From the NCBI GenBank assembly GCA_023974075.1, contig CM043793.1, positions 10,658,788 to 10,722,787 of the forward strand: a stretch of 64,000 bases of DNA, written 5' to 3'. The notes beneath the pieces were generated by a model. It was not told the origin of the DNA. It ran no database searches and was given only the letters and a program-made list of their open reading frames with translations. Both the position numbers and the translations under genes were made by a program. Positions 1 through 52,763 of this stretch are shown here, in pieces. This DNA is from Chaenocephalus aceratus (lineage: Eukaryota; Chordata; Actinopteri; Perciformes; Channichthyidae). Every line of letters begins with the position of its first letter. The stretch's first letter is position 1.

Positions 1-525
1 GTATTATCGATATAGCCTTCTTTTCTAGTAGCAAGAAAATCTCTTGCTCTAGAATATGGGCCGACTCTCCTCGGGCCTGTGAATACAGAATGCCCGAGAA
101 GTGAGGGGGGGTGACAGCGAATTGGAGCCTGTAGCTCCGTGTTACTGTCTTGAAAACCCAAGCAGAATCTGTGAGCATCCTCCACTTTTCGCTTCTCAAA
201 GCGAGCGGAGATGTCACAGCTCTGTCGTCTGCCCTCAGTGTCTCTATTTGTTGTGTTATGGGGCCCTCTAGTGTCTGAAAACGGTGGTACCCCAGGTTGA
301 CAACCCCGGCCGACACTGCGCATGCGCGTGGCGGTGGTGCCTTCACAATCTCGTCTATTGTCCGCCTTTTGAGAGAGGCCGTAGCCGCTCTCAAAAGAGG
401 GGCAGACGACAGACTGTTTATTGTTTTTCTTTTCATTTTTATTGACTGCGCCCTTGGCTTCAAGCCTGGAAACGACAGTGGGAAATGATTTATTTTCAAA
501 ACAACAATGATGACATGTGTTTGTG
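1..525 (-). CDS. DIRS-like reverse transcriptase ORF, N-terminal part (partial)
   Basis: A frame on the minus strand is open from about 525 to the window edge, with an in-frame ATG at 436. From about position 200 downwards it reads 'AWVFKTVTRSYRLQFAVTPP' followed by 'HFSGILYS' and 'ESAHILEQEI'. This resembles the conserved lead-in to the DIRS reverse transcriptase domain (the YRLQF-x-x-x-PP block). The catalytic palm motifs would lie further left, outside the window. The frame overlaps the end of the gag-like frame, as is usual in DIRS elements. I infer function from the motif only; the protein is incomplete. Confidence 0.6.
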
Positions 526-2149
526 TGACTTAAACAGGCAGCGGAACTTGCTGTCTTTGATGTTAAATCCATTTCCCTGATGGCGCGAACTTGAGGATGA
601 CGTTCTGGCATCACTCGAGGCGGCGGGAAGATAGGGGCATGGTGGCACCCCGGAAACACATGAGCATCCAACACTGGAACATGCTCTGGAGCTGGGGAAC
701 AGGGAACTTCCAGCTCCTTCATCGAGGAGAGGAGAGGAGGCTGTCAGGCCGCCGGCTTCTTCTTCCTCGCCTGGTGGCTGAAAACCTGGGTCGGCTGCGC
801 CTGAGCGGCAGCTGCCGGGACCGGAGATTTTCTTGGCCAGCGGAGCAGAGCCAAATATGCCCTCGGGAACAATAGGCATGTCCAGAACATCCTCTTTTTC
901 CCGGTCTGGAAGGTTGGTCAGGTTGAGCCACCTGGCTCTCTCCTGTACCACCATCATTCCCAGTGCTTTGCCCGTGGCTTGGACTGCACAGCACTGCACA
1001 CGGAGGCAAATGTCCATGATCGCTGCGATCTCGTTCCACACGGCAGGCTCAGGTCTGCTCGACATGTCTTCGCAAAGCTCCGCCTGGTAGGCGGTCAGCA
1101 GCGAGGAGACGTTGAGTGCCCTGGCGGACAAAGCTGCGGCTTTATAGGCCCGTTCGGTCATCGCTGACTGGAACCGGTCTGCCTTTGCCGGGAGCATGGG
1201 GTTCCGAAGCCAGCCTCGGTTGGAGGTGGGCTGCCACCAGCGGTTCCATGGGCGGCATGCGGAGCAGGCCGAGCCTCTCCATACCGTCACAGTCTAGGGA
1301 GGAGGCACCCTGGATTGGGGCCTTGTTGCTGAAGGGACGGTCTCTCCACGAGACCGACACCACGTCCAGCATCTCCGGAAAGACTGGAAGGAGCTGCTTC
1401 TTCGTCATCGCTGCTTGGGGCAAGTTCTTCCCCTCGTAGCGAGATCTGGAGGTCTCCTTGGCCACTTCAGTCCATGGGATGTCCAGCCTGGATGCAGTGC
1501 GTTGACACGCGGCCTGCAAGTCCATGCTTAGGATGGGCAAAGCTGGTGTGCTCTTGCCCGGGGGAGCGGACATCGTTCCCGGCTTTGCAGCCTGAGCCGA
1601 TGAAACGAAGATGTCATCCCCATCAGAGTCAGACAGGAGGAACTCATAGGTATCCTCTTCGTCCTCCATGTAGTCCAACTCCAGGACATCCTCCGCGGGT
1701 GGAACCATGGTGAGGTCCAATTGGGAGCCCCAGCTTGACACAGCGCGGGGCTCCGCTCTCGCGGCTCTTGCCGCCACCGGGTCCCAGCCTGAAACTGCGT
1801 GGGGCTCCGGTTCAGCGGCTGTCGCTGTTGTTGAGCTCCAGTCTGACACAGCGCGGGGCTCAATCTCTGCGGCGGACGCCACCATGTCTTGATTGCAGGA
1901 CGGCGAATCAGCGGACATGAGGGGGTCCTGTCCCGACAAGCTAGCTTGGCGTGCTAACCGTCGGCGGAGGCTCTTCATGGTGAAGCGGGTACAATGCCCG
2001 CACGAGCCGGGGTTATCGATAGCGTGTTCCAGCCCGAGGCAGGACGAGCAGACCTGGTGTGAGTCTGTGCCTGAAATCTTAAACCCGCAGCCGCATAGCC
2101 GAGCCTCCGAGTCCCTGACCCCTCTGGTGTGAGGGAGAGAAGGGTCCAT
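496..2149 (-). pseudogene. DIRS-type gag-like ORF1, frameshifted
   Basis: The frame starts at 2149 and stays open to 1142 (335 codons). A second frame, offset by one, runs 1290 to 496. Continuity of protein character places the shift near 1180-1210, where the first frame loses the motif and the second picks up 'DRFQSAMTERAYKAAALSAR'. The N-terminus has a small Cys/His cluster (CGCGF, VCSSCLG, CGHCTRF, about residues 20-55), followed by Ser/Ala-rich acidic repeats, then a helical region with 'LDMPIVPEGIFG', as in DIRS gag proteins. A further frame change is likely near 780-830, where another frame reads a Pro/Ala/Gln-rich tail. The ATG at 2149 sits inside the upstream tandem repeat. The product would be a structural nucleic-acid-binding protein; this copy cannot encode it intact as assembled. 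Confidence 0.75.
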
Positions 2150-2510
2150 CTTCGATCGCCAGGGTGTCGGCGTGGAGTGGACACGCTAGTAACAGGTACG
2201 TTACTGAGAAAAAATCCAACCTTGCCGTTAGTCCGAAAGGAAAAAGGCGACGGTGTAGATTTTATTCTTTAAAGAATATTAACTGGTGTGTTAATACCTT
2301 TTTTATCTCTGTCTCCTCTGGTGTGAGAGAGAAAAGAGAACGTCCTCTTTACCGTGGTGTCGGTGTGGAGGGAAGAACAAACTAGCAACAGGTATGTTAC
2401 TACAGTAGCTTGAAGAAAAAAATCAAACCTTACCTTTATTTCGACAGAAAGAAACGGCGAGGCAGATTACAATATTAACTGGTGTGTTAATATTGCTCAG
2501 TCTTCTTGCA
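2121..2510. repeat. Two-copy tandem repeat (about 195 bp) upstream of DIRS gag
   Basis: The block starting CCTCTGGTGTGAG at 2121 recurs at 2315, and the closing motif AACTGGTGTGTTAATA at 2281 recurs at 2477. Both comparisons give a period of 194-196 bp. The copies are diverged by substitutions and small indels. The downstream copy (2121-2314) contains the gag start codon at 2149; the other copy has lost it. Confidence 0.8.
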
Positions 2511-2795
2511 AAGCAAAAAAGTAACCGGCAAGCGCACGTCGACCGAATGTTAGCTTTGGGTTCAGTCTGTGGACCGTTAAGCTAGCCCGGTTACTGATAA
2601 ATCGAGATGTGCTCTGAAGTGAGAAGAGGTGTTTGAATGACGCTGCGTCGTAGCGCAAGCTACTTAAAGGGTGGGTGGATTCCCTGACGTTGACGTCAAG
2701 ATCACCAGCCAATCAGGATTGGCGTAATGAGATTGATGCTTCTGTTTGCATACGCGTTGAGGCGCATCCCATAGTGAGACATCGAACGGAGTGTT

Positions 2796-3300
2796 ATGAA
2801 TGAGAACACTGCATCTACTGCAGGTAATAACAGTTCAGATCATGGGGACATTACGTTACCCGCGGCCACTGTCGTGGACACTAACACCCGACTCACCCAC
2901 GGAGGCGGAGCAGCCGCAGCCGTCTTCGTTGCCCCAAACACCGCCACCCCTCGGCGGCCCACAAGTGCCAGAGGACCTCGGCAAAACAAAGCCTGCCCAG
3001 GTATATTTAAAAAAGTACCCAACTCGCCTGTCCAGTAGGGTAAGGCGCTCATTTTGCAGCTCATGGTTTCAAAACAGAGGTTGGCTGGAATATTCATGTG
3101 AAAAAAGATGCCATCTTCTGCTATGCATGTAGACATTTCGGTTCAAGTAAGTCAGATGCCTTCACCACAACTGGCTACAACAACTGGCGCCATGCTCTTA
3201 TAGGCTACGTGATAAGGGACTGGGAAGGCATGAATCAAGCAAAGAGCACATAGATCCATGGATCTCTTCATTTTGCTCTCAAAGTGCACCAGATTGATGC
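2796..3300 (+). pseudogene. TTF-type zinc finger (hAT-derived, ZMYM1-like) fragment
   Basis: Frames on the plus strand read a Pro-rich leader, then 'GKTKPAQVYLKKYPTRL', 'SFCSSWFQNRGWLEYS', then, after a frame change near 3100, 'DAIFCYACRHFGSSKSDAF', 'GYNNWRHA' and, after another change, 'DKGLGRHESSKEHID'. This Cys/His pattern is the TTF-type zinc finger found at the N-terminus of hAT-derived proteins with a DUF4371 and a dimerisation domain. At least two frameshifts are needed to read it through, and the transposase core that should follow is absent after 3300. It abuts the DIRS terminus, so the DIRS element may have inserted at its start. A dead fragment is by far the best reading. Confidence 0.75.
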
Positions 3301-5240
3301 TTTTAACTTCAATATTTAAAAAAAAATCCGGGGGAGCATGCCCTCGGACCCCCTAGAGGAGGTGAGGACCCCCCTAGAGGGTGTTAGGTCCAATCCCCAC
3401 TTATAAAAATAGCACTTTACCACTGTACCCTCTCTAATCTCAGATGCACCCCGAGTCATTTTGTTCTGGAACCGGGCCTGGCCGTGCCCCCGGGCTGTCA
3501 GCCCAAACCTGTCCTCCAGACCCCCTCCACCCACCCTTTAGGCCTTAGTTATCCCATTGTTGGATCTTGGCTCGCTTCTATTTTGACTGTCCTTTGTCAT
3601 AAGTGTCTTTCAAGTCCACTGCTGGAAATGTTATCACACAGGGAGCATCATATGGCTCTGATAAATATTTGTGAGATTAAGTCTACAAGAAACTAAAGAT
3701 CAAAAGGTTCTACTACCTACATTTCCTCTGGTTTTCAGTATTATTTAAATGATTTCATTTCATGGGTTTCCCTGCGCTGAATTAATAATGTTGAGCAGAG
3801 CGCCCTCTTCTGGGGAAACGAAAATGATTTAATAATGTGTGGGAATTCTTATCAATATTATCAGAATTTGACCTCACAGATTTGTTATTCTGTAATCTAA
3901 ATTATAATGTAAAAGAAAAGTAGTTTAGGTTCTTAGTGTTTGACAACAATATAATAAAGTTATTTAAATAACTTTCATTTCCCAAGGAAGTATAATCTAT
4001 TATTTTCCAAAGAAAGCCAAAACTTGATCCAAGAAATTAAAGCTTCGTTTTCTCTTCTTTTAATAATACCATGACCTCACAGATTTATCTTTTGACCTTT
4101 GGAGGGGCCCAACCCCTTAATTGACCCCTTAAACCTGGACTAAACTAGCTGTTCATAAAGAAGTTTAAACTGGCTAATATTTAGGTATCAGTTGTGTTTC
4201 AATGCTTATAGTACATTTAGCTGCTCTAAATTATAAAACCTAAATGAAGAAGTATTTCCCATGCAGGATATTGACTTGTATAGGAGTATTTTTGTAATGC
4301 GTTATTGTTACTTAATATATAGAAACAAATTCCTGAGGAACATTGTGTATTTTTGTAGAAAGCTCATCTTCATGTCATTGTGGAAACACATGATGCCGTC
4401 AGTTACTTGGATACAGGAGCTAGAACAACACTGATGATTTAAAAACATGACACAGAAACAAACTCTATAGCTTTTTATTGTTTAAAAGTCATTTCAGCAG
4501 AAATAACAAAAATACAAACGTGATTCTCTATAAAATAAGGTTATACTAGCTTTGTAGGAAAAGAATAATTTGTTAGAATTACTAAATGTAAAAATAAAAG
4601 ACTCAGGGAGGTGAGTTGTGTGCATAGCTTGTTAACAACCTCCAGACAATGAGAAAGACAAAGATTAAAAAGGGGAAAGAATATATAAATAAATGCTTTA
4701 AAAAGAATACTAAAGGCTGTGGTGATGTAAACCCGGACTATACAGTCAGTGACTCATCCCGAAAATTGTGAGAAACCACGTGATTAATAAACAAAAATAC
4801 AAACAGGTAGTGTAAAGAAAAGTGATTCAACTTATATATAATGAGCTGGATTCAACCAGTGAAGAAGATGTGGAAGGTGGAAACCTAAAGTATAAAAAAT
4901 ATTGTCCTTAACTTAAGTATGTTTTCAGATGAAGAACAGAGTCTTAAAAGACGATTTTCTTTGAAAACAAGGCCAAAATGATTATTTTATTTGTTTCAGG
5001 AAGCAAGTTGTAATAAAAGTTTTTTTTTTTTAAAAAGCTTAAAAGACAATCATTTGCTGGTTTCAAAATGATTATCCCTCTTTATGATTGTAGAATAACC
5101 TTAGTTGGAGCCAAATCTTGGCAAATAACATCTGTGTCATTCAACTAAACTCAAGTGGACTTAACCTGCATTTGAAAATAAAGATTTATTCCTTTTTTTA
5201 TCTTTTTACAAAATACATTTTTTGATTTTAAGACTCTTGA
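3300..5240. other. Gene-free stretch; possible distal 3' UTR and flank of fam102a
   Basis: AT-rich sequence with no convincing coding frame. A short GC-rich block at 3340-3400 repeats CCCCCTAGAGG-type units. If fam102a has a long 3' UTR it would end somewhere here or between here and 7627. Confidence 0.4.
4474..4479 (-). terminator. Candidate polyadenylation signal for fam102a
   Basis: TTTATT on the plus strand gives AATAAA on the minus strand, followed downstream by a GT-rich tract (GTTTGTTTCTGTGTC). It would imply a 3' UTR of about 3.1 kb. Other AATAAA-like hexamers exist in the AT-rich flank, so this is only a candidate. Confidence 0.2.
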
Positions 5241-5344
5241 GAAAATAAAATGTTGTTCTTACTTTATGTGGAAAAGTATCTGGAGTACAAACCCAAATGG
5301 AAAAACTCTTTCATAAAAATAACCCATCAACCGCCAGCCAGCTC

Positions 5345-5443
5345 TGTGTGTGTGGTGTGTGGTGTGTGGGTGTGTGGGTGTGTGGGTGTGTGTGTGTGTG
5401 TGTGTGTATGGTGTGTGTGGGTGTGTGTGTGTGTGTGTGTGTG
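5345..5443. repeat. (GT)n microsatellite with interruptions
   Basis: About 100 bp of GT dinucleotides interrupted by GG and ATGG steps. The frames that read through it are composition artefacts. Confidence 0.95.
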
Positions 5444-6532
5444 ACAACGTTAGTGTTTGTTACATAACTTTAGTGTGTGTTCATCCGAAGACAGCTGTAA
5501 ACAAACTAACTAAACATCCATGGGAACACCAAACGAGCACAGACCCGTTGCTCCACCAGGGAGCAACAAAGACTATTAGAGTCTGCAGAAATCCCTCTTC
5601 ATGGATTAAACTCTGTCTTTAAAAATAAAACCAGAACAGTTTGTACCACAAAACTGTGTTTCTCAGATCGACCTCACATTCAGTTTGAACTTCGGATGGC
5701 GAAGAGAACTAAATGATAAACAAGTCATCCTTCATGGAGATGGAGCAGCAACATGCAGTGAGTATAGGCTGGGAATCCCCTGCACATCACACACACTAAT
5801 GAACAGAACACAATTAAAACAAAGAACAAGAAAACAATATTTCTCTCCTCTCCATCACCAGCACTCACAGATTTCCTGGTGCTTCAGCATCATTCAAGAG
5901 AAACTTTACAGGCACAAAGTGGTTCCACTGCTTTTCCCCGATCAACAGGGAACAGCAACAACAACAAAAAGACAAAAAAACTAAAGCGGTTCAGAGTTTT
6001 TGCATCTTTGTAGTGATTTTCTAAACTTTTACTTTAAGCTTTAACAAAAATGACTTCTGATGAACATATCATCCTGCAAGTGTTGAGGGAAGAACACAGT
6101 TTATGACAGAAGAATAAATCAAGCAGTCAATTGACCAGGTTTCTACCGTTGGTGAACATGAAACATAATCGTCCATATGTCCCCAGCAAATCAGGAAGTC
6201 ACTCAGGGCTAGCCGGCAATGACTTCCTGTCTCTTTCAGCTCTAATGTAATGTCATTACTGTCACTTCTCACACGCATGTTCTCCACAGATGGTCTCTGG
6301 CAGTCAGTCTTAAAATATCCTTTTGATATTAAATGTACCATGACCACCGAGACGTGGAAAGGTAAAGTGGATCGAACTAAGTACGATGTAGAACGTGTCA
6401 AAAGAAATCTGTAAAAAAAATGGAATTGAGTAATGAATTTAGAATGAAATTGGCTTGAATTTGACTGAAGTTGGACACCGTCTGTCCTATTCAATCATTT
6501 GTTTTTGAGCAGTGACATAATATTCTTGACAG

Positions 6533-6869
6533 TAACGGCCCGTCCACACGACAGCTTCAAAAACGGTTTCCAACGCGTCTGCCCATTCACTTTGAATGGG
6601 GTGACGTCACTTTTCGCCGAATTGCATTGTGGGAAGCAGAGCGGAGCTTTCCTGGCATTTCAGGCTGCAAAAGTTGAGCAATGTTCAACTTTTGAAGCTT
6701 TCGGTGGAAGCGTCAGCCAATCAAATCATATGCCAGTACAAGCTCTAGCCAATCAAACCGCTGCTTGTGTGTCAGGGGCGGGAGATTCATGTGATTGGTT
6801 GTTGGTCGAGCTTCAGACACGCCCAGCTCCAAGCTTTTTTTTTAAGCTGTAGTGTGGACTGGCCGTAAC
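6533..6869. mobile_element. MITE with GTAACGGCC-type terminal inverted repeats
   Basis: The left end reads GTAACGGCCCGTCCACACGA and the right end reads TGTGGACTGGCCGTAAC, which are imperfect inverses (GT[A/T]ACGGCC...GTCCACAC). The 337-bp body has no coding capacity and contains repeated 'AGCCAATCAAA' motifs. It lies in the probable 3' region of fam102a. The superfamily is not certain; hAT or PIF/Harbinger derivatives are possible. Confidence 0.75.
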
Positions 6870-7627
6870 TGAAAAGGAAACGGCTTTAAACTTTTTTACC
6901 TAAATTAACGCAGGCCCTGACAAGACACCAAAATGTTTTGATCTAACAATATCAGCTTGAAAGCAGGCTCCATTTTAAACAGATAAGACACTAAAACTGA
7001 GCAGATGTTTGGTTTGTAGTGACTTTGCATTGTTTAATTGACTAAATGATTCATACTCAAAGAATGAAATGGAATAGAGGAGCGGCTCAAAGTAAGCACA
7101 AATATTTCAGAGTCTTACATTTTTAGAAATAAAGAAAAGTGTTTTTCATTTTGTTAATTTGTATACTAACTGCAAAAAAAGTATACGGCAAATAAGTATA
7201 CTGTACTTCAAGCGGTTGGTATTAAAAAGGGGACTTAAACACAGAAAATATCAGTCATCTCAAACGTAATTCTTAACCGTTTCCCTCCTTTTACGCTACA
7301 GTTAGCATCGAGCATCAGTCAGAAAAATGAAACCAGAGACAAATGTATGATGTTACGGTCTGTATCTGTTATCACCTTACAGGTAAAACAGTTTACCATC
7401 AAGTGCTATCTCTTTAAATCTCCAGACTTCTTTGGATCTAAATCCCATCCAAAGTCTAGTTAGGTAAACACACCACAAGGCAGTACGAGAGAAACATTTG
7501 AGCAGAGAAACAGCTGAACGGAGTGCTGCAGACAAACTTCACATAAAGTGCAAACTGACGAGGTTTCTCCCCCTCGCGGCGTCAGACCGGCTGAAGCTCC
7601 GGGGGAACCAGCGCTCCTGCTCCAGGT

Positions 7628-48520
<40,893 letters not shown>

Positions 48521-48524
48521 CGAT

Positions 48525-48545
48525 GATCTCTCTCTCTCTCTCTCT
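48525..48545. repeat. (TC)n tract at the LINE 3' end
   Basis: About 20 bp of CT repeats immediately beyond the LINE tail (AATTCAATTC). Confidence 0.85.
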
Positions 48546-48710
48546 CAATTCAATTCAAAGGGGCTTTATTGGCATGAAGTTAAATTAAACAATGTTGCCA
48601 AAGCATCACAATACAAAATAATTAACACCATTAACATACATTTCAAATGTTTACATATTATTGATGATATATAATATATATACAGTGATACAATTACATT
48701 TCAACACGTG

Positions 48711-48833
<123 letters not shown>

Positions 48834-49801
48834 ATTCACTGTCCCTCAGGTTGTGGCATGTGTATACATATTGGGCAGCAAGATGTGCCTTGTCTCCTTC
48901 TCCTAGGAGTACTCTCAGTCTTGAGAGGTCATCAACCTCCTTGAAACCTGGGATTACAGAGTTCATCTTGTTCCAGTAAACGCTCCTTACTTCGTTGAAT
49001 GTTTGGCACTTCAGGAGGAAGTGCATCTCTGTCTCAGTCTCACCTGTCGTACAGTGACCAATATTCTGTTCTCTTTTGGTTGCCAGGATCTTTTGAGTCT
49101 TCCTGTTTCGATTGCCAGTTTGTGGTCACTGAGCCTTGTACTTGGTTAGGATCTTGTCTCTGCTTTCTGTCTCTGACAGTAAAGCGATATTCTGCCAGCT
49201 CATACTCTCTGTTTAGAGCCAGGTAACATTCTAATCTACTTTGGCTTTTAGTTTCTTCTTCCCAATGTTTGTAAATAGTTGGTCTTTACATTGTGTTATA
49301 ATGCGTTTGACTGTGATTGGTGTTTGGAGAGCAGTGTTGCTGAGAGACTGGTCGGAGTGGCTCTGAGAGGGGGCAGCTAGCCTCAGCACCAGCTGACATA
49401 GGGGACTCTTCTCTGGGGTTAGCTCTTGGCTTTGGAGGGCTTTGGAGTGGAGGGGGTCTCGGGGGCTGGATCTAATGTGGTTAAAGAATGTTAGTGCTCT
49501 CTTTTGATGGTAATCATCAGTGGGTATCTGCCTAATTCTGCTCTACATGCATTTGTTGGTGTTTTCTCTGAACACGTAAAACGTATCTGCAGAATTCTGC
49601 ATGTAAAGACTCTGTTGGATGTTTGTCCCAGCGGGTATAGCTCTGGTGATTGAGTGGACCCCACACTTCACTACCGTACAGCGCAAATGGGCTGGATCAC
49701 ACTATCAAATATGTTGAGCCAGATTTTAATTGGAATTTGGACATTATAAAATGTTCTCTTAATTGCATTTAGAGCTCTTCTTGCTTTTTCTTTGAGTGCA
49801 T

Positions 49802-50750
49802 TCACTGCATGTTGAAACTTCCCGATGCTGTTATGGTTAAACCGAGGTAGGTATAACTCATACTATGTTCGATGATATGATTGTTTATGGTAAAATGGTA
49901 TTTGTTCTCCTGACATCTGGGGCGTTTTTGGAAAACCATGACATTCGTTTTCTTCATATTGACTGCCAGGGCCCAGTTCTTACAGTACTGGTCTACTATG
50001 TCCAGCTGTTGTTGTAGTCCTTGTTCAGTAGGAGACAGCAGAACAAGGTCATCAGCATAAAGCAGACACTTCACCTCTCTCTCTAGGAGGCAGAGGCCAG
50101 GAGCAGCACAGTGATCCAACTGAACAGCAAGTTCATTTATATATATATTAAATAAAGTGGGACTTAAATTGCAACCCTGACGAACGCCTCTTCTCTGGGT
50201 GAAGAATTCAGTTTGTTTGTCTCCAATTTTAACAGCACACTTATTCCCTAAATACATTGATTTAACCAGATCGTACATTTTGCCCCCTATACCACAATGT
50301 AGAAGTCTATAATAGAGCCCTTCGTGCCAAATAGAGTCGAAAGCTTTTTTGAAATCAATGAAACAAGTGAATATCTTACCATTTTGTGTTTGGTGTACAT
50401 GTTTGTTAACTAAAGTGTGAAGGGTATATACATGGTCGGTGGTGCGGTGTTTTGGAAGGAAGCCAATTAGATTTTTACTCAATATGGATTATTGGTTAAG
50501 GAAATCTTGTATTCTTTTATTTAGAATACTACAGAATAATTTCCCCAGACAAACTGCTGACACAGATGCCACGGTAGTTATTAGGGTCTGATTTGTCTCC
50601 ACTCTTATGAATGGGGGAAATGAGCCCTTTGCACCAGATGTCAGGAAAACATCCTGACTGCAATATGATACTGAACAGCTTTAAACACTGTACCCTGCAT
50701 CTCTGGGGTGCTGCATCTGAGCATTTCGTTTTTAATGTTGTCTGTGCCAC
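49802..50750 (-). pseudogene. LINE reverse transcriptase, broken
   Basis: 50750-50529 carries the entry motif LISPIHKSGDKSDPNNYRGI. A frame change and an in-frame TAA follow near 50485-50530. 50482-49802 (226 codons) has motif A (FIDFKKAFDS, residues 41-50), the RQGCNLSPTLFN block (101-112) and the catalytic YADD (142-145), then NWALAVNMKKTNVMVF and YTYLGLTITASGSF. The catalytic Asp pair is intact, but the frame is interrupted upstream and ends at 49802. Confidence 0.92.
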
Positions 50751-50964
50751 AAGCTTTCCTTGGCCGGAGAGATTGTGTCTGTGTGGTCAATTCTTCCCAA
50801 ATCATTGGGAAATCAAGGGGTTATAAGCTTTAATAGCTGCCTTGTGAAATATCATATTGATATAATCAATGGCCATGTTTACACCATCTTTGGTAGGAAC
50901 ATATTGATTTTGGTCAAATAGTGACATGGTCATTCATAGATCAGGTGAGTTCAAGGCCATGGTG

Positions 50965-50965
<1 letters not shown>

Positions 50966-51021
<56 letters not shown>
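50966..51021. repeat. (TC)n microsatellite
   Basis: About 56 bp of pure CT repeats at the 5' side of the LINE. Confidence 0.97.
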
Positions 51022-51023
<2 letters not shown>

Positions 51024-52290
51024 AGGAATTGCATTCTCTAGTTTCTATTAATATTCACTCACATAGGCTACTTAATAACACATCTGTTCCCAATTTCCCA
51101 TTCTATTACTCAATTCTACAGTCCGTCTTAAATTCAGCAAATTTAAGTATTATTATTATAAAGACTACAGTACATTAAGGTGTTTCATCCATATAACAGT
51201 AGGCCTATACTAGCTTTGTGGTATCATCTCTGTAATTTGTATAGTATTACATGTCTGAATAAATGTTTGTTTTTCACAAGTAAAGTATTCAAACATTAGA
51301 TTAGTAGTAAATGTCATACTTTTGTGTTGTCAACAGAGGGCAGCAGAGTACAGAAGAAATGATGTGAGAGGTTGTGATTTTTCTTTTCTTTCTATGGTGT
51401 GTGTGTAATGCTAGTAAAAATAATTCTAAAGATAAATTGTTTGTATATCACTATAACCTAAAATAAATACAAAAATAAGGAAAGTGTGGTCAACTCATTA
51501 TTTAGTAGCTCAGTTTCAACTCTTCTACCAGTTTAGCTTAGTTATTGGTGGATTGGTATGGTATTTTTATTTTACTTGGCACAACTATGGCTTGAATCCC
51601 TTAACGATTTCAGATACTAGCGCTCACATATGATTCTGATTCTTCAGACATTTCTTTTTTTTCAGGAACAGGCTCTCATCACCGATACCACATTACTGCT
51701 GCAAAACCCAGATGAAAAAACTGTTTCTTTCATAACCAGAAACATAAGCTGCCAATTACATTTAACTCAAAACGAACTTTAGAGAAAATGTGGGCATTTA
51801 GATGATGATCACACTTCAGACCGGTGCAGCATTTCTAGATGGATTTTTAAAGAAAAGGAAAAAGGGTACCGGGCTGATGGGATATACCTGACCTATACCA
51901 AGAGTGGGTTACTATACTAACTGCAATTGTAAAACTTGAATGTAAATCAAAAATGAAAAAACTAAAGAAGGGCATCCTCCATTGTAACTGAGTGTCTTCA
52001 TGTCGATTGTGTCATGAAAAAAAAAAAACAAGAAACCCTCTATAATGATGCTCAATCCGCCTATAGTGTGCATCACTATAGGCGGATTGTTATAAACAAA
52101 TATTTTTTAATTGTTTCTCATGCAGGTAACATCACATTGACGTTTGTATAATTATAACAGAGTGTATCTGAAAGTCTTGCTATTTACAGAAAGGTAGCGA
52201 CTGTTTCAAACTCTTTTCAAATAACTGGACAAATTCAATTAGGTTACTGTACTGTTTATAATTTAAACCCACTATAATTCAGTACTGTTC
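51022..52290. other. Intergenic, nothing recognised
   Basis: AT-rich. A short perfect hairpin (ATCCGCCTATAGTG with CACTATAGGCGGAT, 52048-52089) is the only structure noticed. Confidence 0.4.
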
Positions 52291-52293
52291 TGC

Positions 52294-52490
52294 TCAGTCC
52301 GGGGGACCATGGATCTTGGGAACTGGAGGGTCGCCGCTCAAGTCCCTATCTGACAAAATACAAAGTGGTAGCTGGATAGATGCCAGTTACCTCCTGGGCA
52401 ATGCCGAGGTGTCCTTGAGCAAGGCACCGCCAACCACTGCAGGCACCAGAACACTGGCAGCCCCTTTCGCTCTGACACCTCTCCGCTAAT
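52294..52490 (+). repeat. tRNA-related SINE-like repeat
   Basis: GGGTCGCCGCTCAAGTCCC resembles an RNA polymerase III B box. Downstream, GGTGTCCTTGAGCAAGGCAC is a block common in teleost dispersed repeats. No clean A box or tail was identified. Confidence 0.45.
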
Positions 52491-52763
52491 GCATGCATGT
52501 CCTGTTAGTGCATGTGCTCATGTGTGTATTGTGTGTGTGATGTAAATAACACCAGAGTGAAGAACTGAGTTTCCGCTCAGGCATGGATAATGTGATGTCT
52601 TGTAATATAAAATAAATATATTTCATTATTTGTTGTCATGTATGCACAGACCCAAAATGGGTCCAAATATGAAAGTATAACTATAAGGATATCTGATCAA
52701 AGAAGAAGAGTATGACTCAGTTGAGATATGAGATATAAATGAATGCTCTGGACACATTTAGTG

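Larger units (their letters stand above)
1..2795 (-). mobile_element. DIRS-like tyrosine-recombinase retrotransposon, 5' part, truncated by the window edge
   Basis: Read on the minus strand, the order is a terminal region (about 2795-2510), a diverged tandem repeat (2510-2121), a gag-like frame (2149-496) and the start of a reverse transcriptase frame (about 525 down to 1). This is the order expected for the DIRS order. The outermost part (2640-2795) has the short-repeat, CpG-rich character of a terminal repeat, but the matching inverted copy lies outside the window, so the true end is uncertain by tens of bases. No target duplication is expected because DIRS elements integrate with a tyrosine recombinase. 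The recombinase and methyltransferase-like frames would lie off the left edge. Frameshifts in gag suggest a dead or poorly assembled copy. Assignment rests on protein character, not on a search. Confidence 0.8.

Noticed and set aside
591..1439. Plus-strand frames across the DIRS gag region
   Set aside because: Shadows of the minus-strand gag, which has the protein character and continues into RT.
6069..6494. 141-codon minus-strand frame downstream of fam102a
   Set aside because: No family character; lies in the likely 3' UTR or flank.
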